Shown: one piece after another, positions 44,650 to 53,180 of the stretch | How the letters are laid out: each line of letters starts with the position of its first letter | Numbering within the stretch: the stretch's first letter is position 1 | Assembly: GCF_019710585.1 (NCBI RefSeq) | Contig: NZ_JAIFZQ010000002.1 | Coordinates: 29,464 to 93,463 of the forward strand | Length of the DNA stretch: 64,000 nucleotides | Reading direction: 5' to 3' | Origin: Arthrobacter sp. MAHUQ-56 | Lineage (GTDB): Bacteria; Actinomycetota; Actinomycetes; Actinomycetales; Micrococcaceae | The notes under the pieces: generated by a model | What the model saw: the letters and a program-made list of their open reading frames with translations, nothing else | What the model was told of the DNA's origin: nothing | Databases searched by the model: none | Made by a program: the position numbers and the translations under genes

Positions 44650-46173
44650 TTAGAGGGCGGGCAGGGCAGGCGTGCTGCCGGTCGGCCGGGTCTCTGCAGT
44701 CCGGGGCTCCAGGGCGAGGTAGCGGATGTGCTGGCGCGGGCCGAGGATCGCGTAGACGGCGGCGCTGGTCAGGCCGCCGGCCAGCCAGGAGAGGTCCCAG
44801 CCGCCGAGTGCGACGGCGATCGGCCCCTGCATGACGGGGATCAGGCCGTACATGAACAGCCATGTGGCGAAGATGCCGGCCAGGAGGGAGACGACGCCCG
44901 CCCAGTTCACGCCGGGCAGCCGATGGGTGCCAACGCCGTCGAACAGCCTTTCCGGGTCGCCGGGCCAGCGCTTGTCCAGCCAGAAGTAGTGCACCAGCAT
45001 GATCCCGCCCCAGGCGGCCACCCAGGCCACCAGGCCGATCAGCCAGGCGTCCAGCACCGCGGCAAAGTCCTCCTGGAAGATGAAGAAGACGACGGCGGCG
45101 AGCGAGAGGACGCCGACGAACAGGTTGAGCTTGCGGCGGCTGATGGAGATGTCCAGTGCCTGGGTGGCGACGGAGAAGGTGTAGATGTTCAGGATGTTGG
45201 TGGCGATGGGTCCGTGGAGGACCATCAGCAGCACGGGCAGCGCCATGGCGCCGAAGTTGAGGACGATGAGCTTGCCGGGATCGATTTCGCCGCTGTTGGT
45301 GGCCAGGCTCGCGCCGAGGACACCGAGCCACACTACCGGGATGAACTGCCCCAGGACCGAGGCCAGGTAGACCTTCTTTTTAGGGACGCTGGTGCTGACG
45401 AACCGGGAATAGTCCGCCGCGTAAGTGAACCAGGTGATGCCCCAGCCGATACCGATGGCGGTCATGACCGCACTCATGGCGGCGATGCGCTCGGAGCCTT
45501 CCAGGATCGCACCTGCCGGTCCGGCGTAGCTCCAGTCGATGTCCATGCCGAACCACGCCACCGCTGACATGACGGCCAGGATGAGGATGGTGGGCGGAAC
45601 AGTCCATTTTTCGAAGGCCGCGATGGCCTTGTAGCCGAACCAGGCGATGGCCACCTGGAGGGCCATGATGAAGGTGGCGACGCCGATCTTCCACGCGTAG
45701 TTGGGCGCCTCGGGGTCAACCCAGCCCAGGGTCCCGAAGAGTGCCATGACCAGGTCCAGGATGATCCAGGTGTTGACCGCGCACCAGCCGATGACCAGCA
45801 TGGCCTGGATGGCGGCCGGCAGGTAGTTGCCGCGCCGTCCGAACGCTGCCCGGGCCAGGACCATGCCGGTGGCTCCGGTCTTCTGTCCCAGGAGGACGAA
45901 GCAGCCGAAGAGCAGCATGCCGATCAGGTTGCCCAGCACCAGAACGGTGATGGTGTCCGCGAGCCCGAGTCCCAACTGGATACCGAGTGCCCCCAGCACC
46001 CAGTTGATCGGCGCCAGGTTGGCACCGGCCCAGATCCAGAACTGGCCGGATACCTTGCGCGTTCGTGCTGATTCCGGGATGGCCTGCAGCCAGGCTTCGT
46101 GGTCCACGACGTTGTGGTCCTGTGTGGCCTGGGCAGGTTGCCCGTGCGTTGCTGTTGAAAGCTTTTCTTGCAT
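44650..46173 (-). CDS. NCS1-family nucleobase/allantoin permease
   Basis: A 507-residue, 12-helix symporter of the nucleobase:cation-symport-1 family. It shows GANLAPINWVLGALGIQLGL in TM1, FGRRGNYLPAAIQAMLVIGWCAVNTW in TM3 and ITWFTYAADYSRFV in TM6. Relatives import cytosine, uracil, hydantoin or allantoin with Na+ or H+. ATG 46173 is preferred (GGAGG 7 bases upstream) over 46203. It forms an operon with the CE4 deacetylase and is divergent from the PucR regulator. The 67-bp gap probably carries the shared promoter. Confidence 0.9.
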   Translation of the reverse strand: MQEKLSTATHGQPAQATQDHNVVDHEAWLQAIPESARTRKVSGQFWIWAGANLAPINWVLGALGIQLGLGLADTITVLVLGNLIGMLLFGCFVLLGQKTGATGMVLARAAFGRRGNYLPAAIQAMLVIGWCAVNTWIILDLVMALFGTLGWVDPEAPNYAWKIGVATFIMALQVAIAWFGYKAIAAFEKWTVPPTILILAVMSAVAWFGMDIDWSYAGPAGAILEGSERIAAMSAVMTAIGIGWGITWFTYAADYSRFVSTSVPKKKVYLASVLGQFIPVVWLGVLGASLATNSGEIDPGKLIVLNFGAMALPVLLMVLHGPIATNILNIYTFSVATQALDISISRRKLNLFVGVLSLAAVVFFIFQEDFAAVLDAWLIGLVAWVAAWGGIMLVHYFWLDKRWPGDPERLFDGVGTHRLPGVNWAGVVSLLAGIFATWLFMYGLIPVMQGPIAVALGGWDLSWLAGGLTSAAVYAILGPRQHIRYLALEPRTAETRPTGSTPALPAL

Positions 46174-46240
46174 GGGGGCCTCCGTGAGGTGAATAAGTAC
46201 CAAAAGGCTATGTGGCCCTCATCACAAGCAACAAGATACG

Positions 46241-47872
46241 ATGTGTCGAACAGATTCTCCTAATACGTTACGGAATGTCGTGTCAGTCCTTCTCGGCGAA
46301 ATACTCGCCCATCCTGCCCTTGCCGCCGCCGACCCCGTGGTCCACCCGCTGGGGGCGGACGCGGGCTCCCAGCCGGTCCGCTGGGTCCACTCCAGCGAAG
46401 TGCTGGACATCGCTCCCCTGCTTCGAGGCGGGGAGCTGCTGCTGTGTGGCGGCATCACACTGGCAGCGGCCAGCCCGGCCAAACGCGAGGACTACGTCCG
46501 GGAGCTGGCGCAGCGGGGCATCGCAGCCCTGGCGGTTGAGACGGGCGGCGTGCTGCCGGAGATCCCGCCCGCCATGCTGGAAAAGGCCGCGGAGTTCGGC
46601 CTGCCGGTGGTGGAGCTGCGCAAGGTGGTGCCGTTCGTGGGCGTCATGCAGGCCATCAACTCCATGCTGGTCAGCGACTCGGTAGGCCACCTGCAGCAGG
46701 CGGACGCCGCCACCCGTGCCATGGCTGCCGAGCTTGCCCATGGAGCTTCGCTCGACAAGATCCTGGGCGTGCTCGCCGGCATCACCGGTTCTGCCGTCAA
46801 GCTCACCTCCCCCTGGGGCGTCACCATGGGCAGCGCGGTGCCGGAGGGCTGGAGAGATGAGGTGGACGGGGAAGGAACAGCGGACGACGACGGCCCCGGG
46901 GCGGGCGCGCACGGCGCCTTTTACGCGGTGCCCGGCGGAACGGCCATCACCGTGGACATCCCCGTGCGTGGGGTCCTCATGGGACGGCTCGAAGTGCATG
47001 TGCCGGAAGATGCGGACACCGCGCTCGCGCAGGTGGCCGGGGAACGGGCCGTGGACATCCTGGGCCTGGCGCTGCTGCAGCACACACCTCCCGGGCTGCA
47101 TGCCCTGGCCGGCGCTGAGCTGATGCGCGCGGTGCTTAACTCCGCGCCGGAGTGGCGCCTGGAGCAGCTGGCTCCCGGCGCCGGCTTTCCTACTGGCTCC
47201 CCCGCCGTGGTGGCGGCCATCCATGCCGCCTCACCGCAGGAGCTGCGTGGCGCCGTCGAAAACTTCCTGGGTTCGCGCCGCATCCCCTGCGCCGCCTACC
47301 TTGACGACGCCGAACTGGTGGTGATGATCGGACTCCCCTGCACCGGGACGGCCGGCGAGCGGCGGACGCTCCTGGAGTCCCTGCAGGCCCTGGAAGGTGA
47401 TCACGATGCGGTGATCGCCGTAGGGCCGCCTGCCGGCAGGGTGGCTGAGGCGGCCTGGTCACTCGCGGAGGCGCGCCGGGCCCTGGAAGTGCGGCAGATC
47501 CGGCGGCGTAATGCGTCGGCGCGCCGACGGTACCCGGCCCGCGGCCTGGTGGTTATCGATGCGGAAGACGTCGCGGTGGAGAGCCTGGCCCTCACGGTGG
47601 TGGACGCTTCGGCGCGGGAAGCGTTTGTCAGCCGGCAGCTGGGGGCCGTCCTGGAGCATGATGCGCAACGGCAGTCCCAGCTGTTGGAGACCCTGCAGGT
47701 GTGGCTGGACTCGGGCTGCAACACGGCGCAGTCCGCCCGCGAACTGCACCTGGAGCGGCAGTCGATGCACCACCGCCTGCAGCGGATCTTCGAGTTGTGC
47801 GGCGGTGATCCGCGCGGCACCGGGCGGCTCGCGGCGCTGCACCTTGCGGCCCGGCTGGCGGGGCTGCCGTGA
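46241..47872 (+). CDS. PucR-family transcriptional regulator
   Basis: A 543-residue regulator. The N-terminal PucR domain (SVLLGEILAHPALAAADPVVHP, SSEVLDIAPLLRGGELLLC) is the ligand-sensing part. A central GGDEF-like region follows, and the C-terminal helix-turn-helix is of the PucR/CdaR type (LQVWLDSGCNTAQSARELHL, HHRLQRIFELCGGDPR). PucR controls purine or ureide degradation in Bacillus; here it faces the permease-deacetylase operon. The start could also be the GTG at 46280. A hairpin (47979-47998) follows. Confidence 0.88.
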   Translation: MCRTDSPNTLRNVVSVLLGEILAHPALAAADPVVHPLGADAGSQPVRWVHSSEVLDIAPLLRGGELLLCGGITLAAASPAKREDYVRELAQRGIAALAVETGGVLPEIPPAMLEKAAEFGLPVVELRKVVPFVGVMQAINSMLVSDSVGHLQQADAATRAMAAELAHGASLDKILGVLAGITGSAVKLTSPWGVTMGSAVPEGWRDEVDGEGTADDDGPGAGAHGAFYAVPGGTAITVDIPVRGVLMGRLEVHVPEDADTALAQVAGERAVDILGLALLQHTPPGLHALAGAELMRAVLNSAPEWRLEQLAPGAGFPTGSPAVVAAIHAASPQELRGAVENFLGSRRIPCAAYLDDAELVVMIGLPCTGTAGERRTLLESLQALEGDHDAVIAVGPPAGRVAEAAWSLAEARRALEVRQIRRRNASARRRYPARGLVVIDAEDVAVESLALTVVDASAREAFVSRQLGAVLEHDAQRQSQLLETLQVWLDSGCNTAQSARELHLERQSMHHRLQRIFELCGGDPRGTGRLAALHLAARLAGLP

Positions 47873-47978
47873 CCGGTGGGAAGTTCGCGATGATGGCGCA
47901 CTCCCCGGATTTCAGAAGCGGCTGTAGTCGAGTGAACCCGCGAAGATAACAGGAATCGCGGTCACGCAGGACGCAGTC

Positions 47979-47998
47979 CCAGGACACATTCCTCCTGG
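47979..47998 (+). terminator. Hairpin downstream of the PucR gene
   Basis: CCAGGA and TCCTGG are separated by 8 bases and followed by CTTTAAG. Confidence 0.4.
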
Positions 47999-48010
47999 CT
48001 TTAAGACTTG

Positions 48011-48874
48011 TTAGGTTGTTCCCGCCGCTGCTCCGCGGCGCAGATGGCCTTTCGGATCTCGCCTTTCGGCGCGGCGGCCAGTGGCGAGGAACCAGATCAA
48101 GACTGCGAGGCTGGCGGCGCCGATGACCAGGTGGACGACGACCACTGAGAGGTCGGTCCGGATGCCCCCGGTGAGGTTGTCGAGAACGGCCGAGACAGCG
48201 AATACGACGCCGCCGAGTGCAGATACCAGCAGCAGCCCGGGAGCTGCCGTATAGCCGAAGGGACGCCTGGCCCACAGGAGGACCCCGGCCAGGATCAGCA
48301 CCGGAGTGCCGAGGATCCAGTCGGCGACCCAGTGCCCACGCCAGGCCGCCTCCGTCGCGCTGCTGCCGAACGCACTAACGGCCGTGACGACGAGCCCCGC
48401 GTAGGCGAGCACGCCGATCACCGTCAGGAAAGCGCCCACGGCCCTGGCCGGGGCGCCGGAGAATCGCTCCCGCAGGGCCGTCCCGTCGATCGCGGTTGAC
48501 AAAGATGCAAGACCGAAGGCGGCCGCGAGGAAGACCACGGCGTCGTCGAAGAGCAATGGCGTGAACGGCGCCCCAATCAGATACGGCATATAGGCGTAGG
48601 CCAGATAGAACAGGCCCCCTGGCCACAGCAGCAGCGCGGTCAGCGAACCACGGCGCGCGAACCACAAGGCAGCCAGGACGAGCACCACGACGATCAGGTT
48701 CGCCGCGTCCGCTCCCTGGGAGACCAGGACGGACTGGGACTGGGCATACCTGCCCACCCCTGCCCCCAGCCCTACGCCTGAGGCCACGACGACGGCGGCC
48801 GCGGCGGCGACGGAGGCGCCCGTCGCCTTTCCGAGTCCGTGCCGCACAGGAAGGGTTTTGTCCATTTCATGCAC
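48011..48874 (-). CDS. Multi-spanning membrane protein, unknown
   Basis: A 287-residue protein with about seven membrane helices (GASVAAAAAVVVASGVGLGA, NLIVVVLVLAALWFA, LFDDAVVFLAAAFGLASL, etc.) and a His/Arg-rich C-terminal tail. Not recognised. The ATG at 48874 (MHEMDKTL) or 48865 (MDKTL) can serve. It belongs to a region (48-50 kb) of three same-strand membrane proteins upstream of the VOC gene. Its role is unknown. Confidence 0.75.
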   Translation of the reverse strand: MHEMDKTLPVRHGLGKATGASVAAAAAVVVASGVGLGAGVGRYAQSQSVLVSQGADAANLIVVVLVLAALWFARRGSLTALLLWPGGLFYLAYAYMPYLIGAPFTPLLFDDAVVFLAAAFGLASLSTAIDGTALRERFSGAPARAVGAFLTVIGVLAYAGLVVTAVSAFGSSATEAAWRGHWVADWILGTPVLILAGVLLWARRPFGYTAAPGLLLVSALGGVVFAVSAVLDNLTGGIRTDLSVVVVHLVIGAASLAVLIWFLATGRRAERRDPKGHLRRGAAAGTT

Positions 48875-48959
48875 CTCGTTCGTCCGGGCCCCGGTCCTTT
48901 CACGGCGGCCGGGTCCAGCAGGTATCAGCTCAAATTCGCCCGGAATGCGCCCATTCGGC

Positions 48960-49274
48960 CTACTGGTACTGTGCGACAGCGGAGTACATCATGACGCCCG
49001 CCGCCACCGCGGCGGCGAATGCGCCCGTGGTGGTAGCCCAGGTCAGTACCGAGCGTTCCCTGTAATGAATGATGCCGACGAGTCCAAGTGCTGTGGCTGA
49101 TGCTGCTGGTCCGACGCATGCCTGGCCAAGGGCGTGCCACACCCAGGCGGCGGACGGGACGTCCATCATGGGCAGCAGAATGATCCATGCGACGAGGGCC
49201 GCCAGGACGGTGATGCCCGCGAAGAGCAGACTCCAGCGTCCGGCTGCCGATCGTGGGGTGATTGCCAGTGACAT
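48960..49274 (-). CDS. Small membrane protein
   Basis: A 104-residue protein with three hydrophobic segments (LLFAGITVLAALVAWIILL, VGPAASATALGLVGIIHY, AFAAAVAAGVMMYSAVAQY). Its GLVGIIHYRERSVLTW matches a stretch in the C-terminus of the upstream neighbour (AGIISYRDRSVLAA), so the two are partial paralogues. It starts 3 bp after the stop of that gene, so the pair is co-translated. Function unknown. Confidence 0.72.
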   Translation of the reverse strand: MSLAITPRSAAGRWSLLFAGITVLAALVAWIILLPMMDVPSAAWVWHALGQACVGPAASATALGLVGIIHYRERSVLTWATTTGAFAAAVAAGVMMYSAVAQYQ

Positions 49275-49277
49275 GTC

Positions 49278-49967
49278 TTACGCGCCCGGGTGGAGTACAA
49301 AAAGGTTGATAAAGAAGGTAAAGATAAAGAGGGCCAGCTGTGCCGGGCCGGCGACCAAGGCGATAGCTGCCAGCACCGACCGGTCCCGGTAACTGATAAT
49401 TCCGGCCAGCGCGAGGGCCGGAGCGGCCCCTGCAGCTGGTGTCAGGACGGCCCAGGGGCTGTACGCGAGAACCAGGCCGACCACCAGGAAGACCGCGGCC
49501 CACCATCCGACCGGTGTTGTCGGCAGGAAGCGGATGGTCTCTCCGTCAGCCCGGAACGCCGCGAGGATGAACAGTACGGCCGACACGGTGAGGGCATAGG
49601 TCGCTGTGGAGATGAACACGTCCGGGGTGACGGGAAGCTGCGCCCCCGGCGTGAAGAGTACCTGGGCAGCAGCCATGATCGCGGCCGATAGGATGAAGAA
49701 CGCAAGGGCCCAGTAGCCCAGCCGCGTGCGGGCTACGCGGTGTTTCCGCACCTGGGCTGCGATCCCTGTTGCGGCGCTGAGAACAAAACTGCCGACGACG
49801 ACAGTTGCCCAGATAACCTCCCCCGTAGGTGGTTCCCCAAACGGTATCGACGCCACGGTCATGGCCACAATGAATAGCACCACGGCCGTTCGCGAAAGCC
49901 AGACAACCGGCAGCGCGGGCCTGTGGGCAATTGGGGACGAAATTGGAATTGCCATCGAAGACTCCAC
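49278..49967 (-). CDS. Membrane protein, unknown (paralogous C-terminus)
   Basis: A 229-residue protein with about six or seven hydrophobic segments. The last two repeat the layout of the 104-residue protein that follows, with the shared AGIISYRDRSVLAA motif, suggesting a split or duplicated module. ATG 49967 or, 4 codons later, 49955 is the start. No family is recognised and no conserved charged membrane residues stand out. Confidence 0.72.
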   Translation of the reverse strand: MESSMAIPISSPIAHRPALPVVWLSRTAVVLFIVAMTVASIPFGEPPTGEVIWATVVVGSFVLSAATGIAAQVRKHRVARTRLGYWALAFFILSAAIMAAAQVLFTPGAQLPVTPDVFISTATYALTVSAVLFILAAFRADGETIRFLPTTPVGWWAAVFLVVGLVLAYSPWAVLTPAAGAAPALALAGIISYRDRSVLAAIALVAGPAQLALFIFTFFINLFVLHPGA

Positions 49968-50162
49968 ATGACACTCGGCCTGAAGGACATTGCGTCCCTT
50001 ACGAGGATCCCTTTCTCGATACGCCGGGGCTAGGGCTCAAAGTCCTGCAGCGGTGTGGCTCACTATCCACCCAGACATCAAAAAGCCCTCCATGCCTGCG
50101 TTTCCAGAAGTATGCTTACCGGGCCACGCCGGGCCGGTCGGATTGGAAAAGGGGTGCAGTCT

Positions 50163-50912
50163 ATGTCCAAGCGGGATACTTCCTCGGTGGGTGCACCGTG
50201 CTGGGTGGATACCTGGCAACCGGATCCCAGGGCCGCCAAGGAGTTTTATGGCGGACTTTTCGGCTGGAGCTTCGATGATGCAATTCCATTGTCCGGGTTC
50301 GAGGGTGAATACTTCCCGGCCCGTCTTGACGGACGCCTGGTTGGTGGCGTGGGGCAGGCCCCGCCGCAGTCGCCTGCGGGATGGCTGACCCACGTGCGTG
50401 TGGGTGACGTTGGCAAGCAGGTTGCCCGCGCGGAGCAGGCCGGGGGCCGGCGGCTCGGGGCCTTTGGTGCCCTGGCCTCTGCGGCACTGGTAGCCGACTC
50501 CTCCGGCGTGCTGTTCTGCCTGCGGCAGGCGGGGGAAAATGACGGCATTGAACTGGCCGACCAGCCGAACTGTTGGGCCATGAGTTCCCTGCACACCCCC
50601 GATATTGGAAAGGCGCAGGAGTTTTACCGGACGATGTTCGAGTGGGAGCTGACGTCTACGCCGGGCGCTCCCTTTTCACTGTGGCTTCGTGAAGGCCGGG
50701 TGGTGGCAGTGGTTACCGCCACCGACGGCGCCGATGTTCCCCCGCACTGGAGTGTGAACTTCGCGGTCAGCGATGCGGACGATACTGCAAGCCGGGCTGT
50801 TGCCTTGGGTGGCGGGACTGTCCTTGCCCCCTCCGATACCCCGGGGTTCAGGAGCGCTGTGATCAGGGACCCCTGGGGCGGCGTCGTCGCAGTCAGCGCC
50901 GCCACCGCCTGA
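50163..50912 (+). CDS. Two-domain VOC (glyoxalase/bleomycin-resistance) protein
   Basis: A 249-residue protein of two VOC repeats: PCWVDTWQPDPRAAKEFYGGLFGW, then HTPDIGKAQEFYRTMFEW. This two-module layout matches the mycobacterial CFP30B-like VOC proteins. It may bind a hydrophobic ligand or a metal; the usual glyoxalase metal ligands are not all obvious. ATG 50163 has AAAGGGG about 9 bases upstream; the frame is open from 50055. It is convergent with the IclR gene. Confidence 0.85.
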   Translation: MSKRDTSSVGAPCWVDTWQPDPRAAKEFYGGLFGWSFDDAIPLSGFEGEYFPARLDGRLVGGVGQAPPQSPAGWLTHVRVGDVGKQVARAEQAGGRRLGAFGALASAALVADSSGVLFCLRQAGENDGIELADQPNCWAMSSLHTPDIGKAQEFYRTMFEWELTSTPGAPFSLWLREGRVVAVVTATDGADVPPHWSVNFAVSDADDTASRAVALGGGTVLAPSDTPGFRSAVIRDPWGGVVAVSAATA

Positions 50913-50922
50913 CTGGGCAGCG

Positions 50923-51759
50923 CTAGCTTGACGTCCGCCCGCCCAGCCGCGTGGTGACCTTGGCGGCGGCAGCCACGCAGGCCTCGCCCAGGCTCTCGAA
51001 CTGCTCCTTGGACACCCGGAACCGTGGCGCCGGAATCAGGACGGCTGCCACCACGTCTCCCCGGTGGTCGCGGACGGGGGCGGCAACGCCTACCTCGTCC
51101 ATGGACGATTCGCCATAATTGCCGGCCCATCCCCTCCGCCCCACGTCCTGGAGCCTTGCCTCGTAAGCTTCGAGGCCGGCGTCGTCCAGTCCCGGATAGG
51201 TGATGGTCCCGCTGCGCAAGAGTTCGCGCACCCGCTCGGCCGGCAGGGTGGACAGGAAGACCTGGACGGAGGCGCTCATCGCGTCGCGGTAGCGCGCCCC
51301 CAAGGGCGTGGTGTGCTTGATCTGGTGGTGGCTGGCGATCTGCTCCACGCAGACGGCCTCATCGCCGTTCCACAGCATGAGGGCGCTGGTTTCCCCGGTC
51401 TGCTCGGTCAGCTGCCGCAGGACGGGGTAGGCGACCCGGCGTTCCTCCATCTCGGCCAGCAGCGGGCCGGCCACGGCGATCAGGCCCAGGCCCAGGCGGA
51501 ACCGCTTGGTCTCGGGATCACGTTCCACCAGGTTCTCCTGCTCGAAGGTCGCCAGGATCCGGGAGACGCTGCTTTTGTGCATGCCCACCCGGTTGGCGAT
51601 TTCCGTGACGCCGAGCAGGGGCTCGTCGGCGGTGAAGGTGCGCAGGACGGCGATGGCATTGACGACGACGGAAGCGCCTTTCGCATCCGTCCCGCCGTTG
51701 GTGCCGGTTCCGTTGCCGTTGGCGTCTTTGGCTTGTGCAGGAGTCATGGTGGACACCAT
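50923..51759 (-). CDS. IclR-family regulator of the creatine cluster
   Basis: A 278-residue IclR protein. The winged helix (GVTEIANRVGMHKSSVSRILATFE) is at residues 48-75 and the GAF-like effector domain follows (SALMLWNGDEAVCVEQIASH, AVRDHRGDVVAAVLIPAPRF). The first 30 residues are Gly/Asn-rich and likely disordered. It is third in the order MHS transporter, creatinase, IclR and so probably governs creatine use. Two GTTGC-N7-GCAAC repeats upstream of the transporter are its likely binding sites. The start is ATG 51759 or 51747. Confidence 0.88.
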   Translation of the reverse strand: MVSTMTPAQAKDANGNGTGTNGGTDAKGASVVVNAIAVLRTFTADEPLLGVTEIANRVGMHKSSVSRILATFEQENLVERDPETKRFRLGLGLIAVAGPLLAEMEERRVAYPVLRQLTEQTGETSALMLWNGDEAVCVEQIASHHQIKHTTPLGARYRDAMSASVQVFLSTLPAERVRELLRSGTITYPGLDDAGLEAYEARLQDVGRRGWAGNYGESSMDEVGVAAPVRDHRGDVVAAVLIPAPRFRVSKEQFESLGEACVAAAAKVTTRLGGRTSS

Positions 51760-51781
51760 CTTTCCTCATAAAACGGCGGAA

Positions 51782-51807
51782 GCGGCGCCACGTGTCCGTG
51801 ACGCCGC
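51782..51807 (-). terminator. Hairpin between creatinase and IclR genes
   Basis: GCGGCGCCACG pairs with CGTGACGCCGC (one mismatch) over a 4-base loop. It probably lowers read-through from creatinase into the regulator gene. Confidence 0.45.
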
Positions 51808-51824
51808 CCTGCCGGTGCTGCTGG

Positions 51825-53081
51825 TTAGGCCTCGATGATGTTCTTCTCCGGGCCGAACGGGAACTTGGTGATGTTCTCGACAGTGTTGTCTTCGCCGATG
51901 ACCAGGATGTCGTGCTCGCGGTAGCCGCCGGCGCCCGGCTGGCCGTCCGCCACGGTGATCATCGGTTCCATGGAGACCACCATGCCCGGCTCAAGGACGG
52001 TGTCGATGTCCTCGCGCAGTTCCAGGCCGGCTTCGCGGCCGTAGTAGTGGCTGAGGACGCCGAAGGAGTGGCCGTAGCCGAAGGTGCGGTTGGCGAGCAG
52101 GCCGTGGCTGATGTAGATCTCGTTAAGCTCGGCGGCGATGTCCTTGCAGACGGCGCCGGGCTTGATGAGTTCCAGGCCGCGGCGGTGTACCTCGACGTTG
52201 ATGTTCCACAGCTCCAGCGAGCGCTCGTCCGGCTGGCCGAGGAAGAGCGTGCGCTCCAGGGCGGTGTAGTAGCCGGAGGTCATGGGGAAGCAGTTGAGCG
52301 AGAGGATGTCGCCCTTCTGCAGCTTCCGTGTGGTGGCCCAGTTGTGGGCGCCGTCGGTGTTGATGCCGGACTGGAACCACACCCAGGTGTCGCGGACCTC
52401 GCGGTGGGGGAAGGTCCGGGCGATCTCGTGCACCATGGCCTCGGTGCCGGCGAGGGCAACCTCGTACTCGGTGATGCCCTCGCGGATGGCTTTGCGGATC
52501 GCTTCGCCGCCGAGGTCGCCGATGCGGGCTCCGTGCTTGATGACTTCGATTTCCTCGGCGGACTTGATCATGCGCTGGCGCATGGCGTCCTGGGAGACGT
52601 CCAGGAGTTCGGCTCCCGGGAAGGCGGCGGCGATCTTCTCGCGCGTCAGGCCCGGAAGGAAGTCGTCCTCGACACCCAGGCGGGCTGCCTTGACGCCGCG
52701 CTGGCGCAGGGCCTCCTGCAGGCCGAAGTAGAAGTTGTCGCGGCGCCAGTCGGTGTAGACGATGTTCTCGCCGTAGGAGGTGCGCCATGGCATGCCGGCG
52801 TCGATGTTTGCGGTGACCGTGACCGAGTCATCCGCGGTGACCACCAGGGCGTAGTTGCGGCCGAACGTGGTGTACAGGAAGTCGGAGTAGTACTTGATGC
52901 CGTGGTAGCTGGTCAGGATGACGGCATCCAGGTCCTTGGCGGCCATGATCTGCCGCAGTCCGCCCAGGCGGCGCTCGAACTCTGCGTCGGAGAACGTGAG
53001 CTTGCCCTTGGAACCGTTGTGCAGGACCTTGAGGCGCTCGAGCTCTGCGATGGAGGATGCGTTGTCGGCGGTGATAGTCAC
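51825..53081 (-). CDS. Creatinase (creatine amidinohydrolase)
   Basis: A 418-residue protein of the M24 pita-bread fold, creatinase branch: creatine + water to sarcosine + urea. It has the creatinase-style N-terminal domain (AVILTSYHGIKYYSDFLYTT) and a C-terminal domain with TTRKLQKGDILSLNCFPMTSG and GYGHSFGVLSHYYGREAGLE. The metal ligands of true M24 peptidases are partly missing, as in creatinase, which is metal-free. Length fits (about 405). It is flanked by an MHS transporter and an IclR gene. Sarcosine oxidase and urease genes are not in the window. Confidence 0.87.
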   Translation of the reverse strand: MTITADNASSIAELERLKVLHNGSKGKLTFSDAEFERRLGGLRQIMAAKDLDAVILTSYHGIKYYSDFLYTTFGRNYALVVTADDSVTVTANIDAGMPWRTSYGENIVYTDWRRDNFYFGLQEALRQRGVKAARLGVEDDFLPGLTREKIAAAFPGAELLDVSQDAMRQRMIKSAEEIEVIKHGARIGDLGGEAIRKAIREGITEYEVALAGTEAMVHEIARTFPHREVRDTWVWFQSGINTDGAHNWATTRKLQKGDILSLNCFPMTSGYYTALERTLFLGQPDERSLELWNINVEVHRRGLELIKPGAVCKDIAAELNEIYISHGLLANRTFGYGHSFGVLSHYYGREAGLELREDIDTVLEPGMVVSMEPMITVADGQPGAGGYREHDILVIGEDNTVENITKFPFGPEKNIIEA

Positions 53082-53180
53082 GTAAGTGTGCCTTTCTGGG
53101 TGTGGTTGGGTTCCAGCGCTGCTGTGTTTGCGGCGCTGCTGCTTGTGATGTGAAGGATGGTGAAGGGGCCTGGCGGCAGG

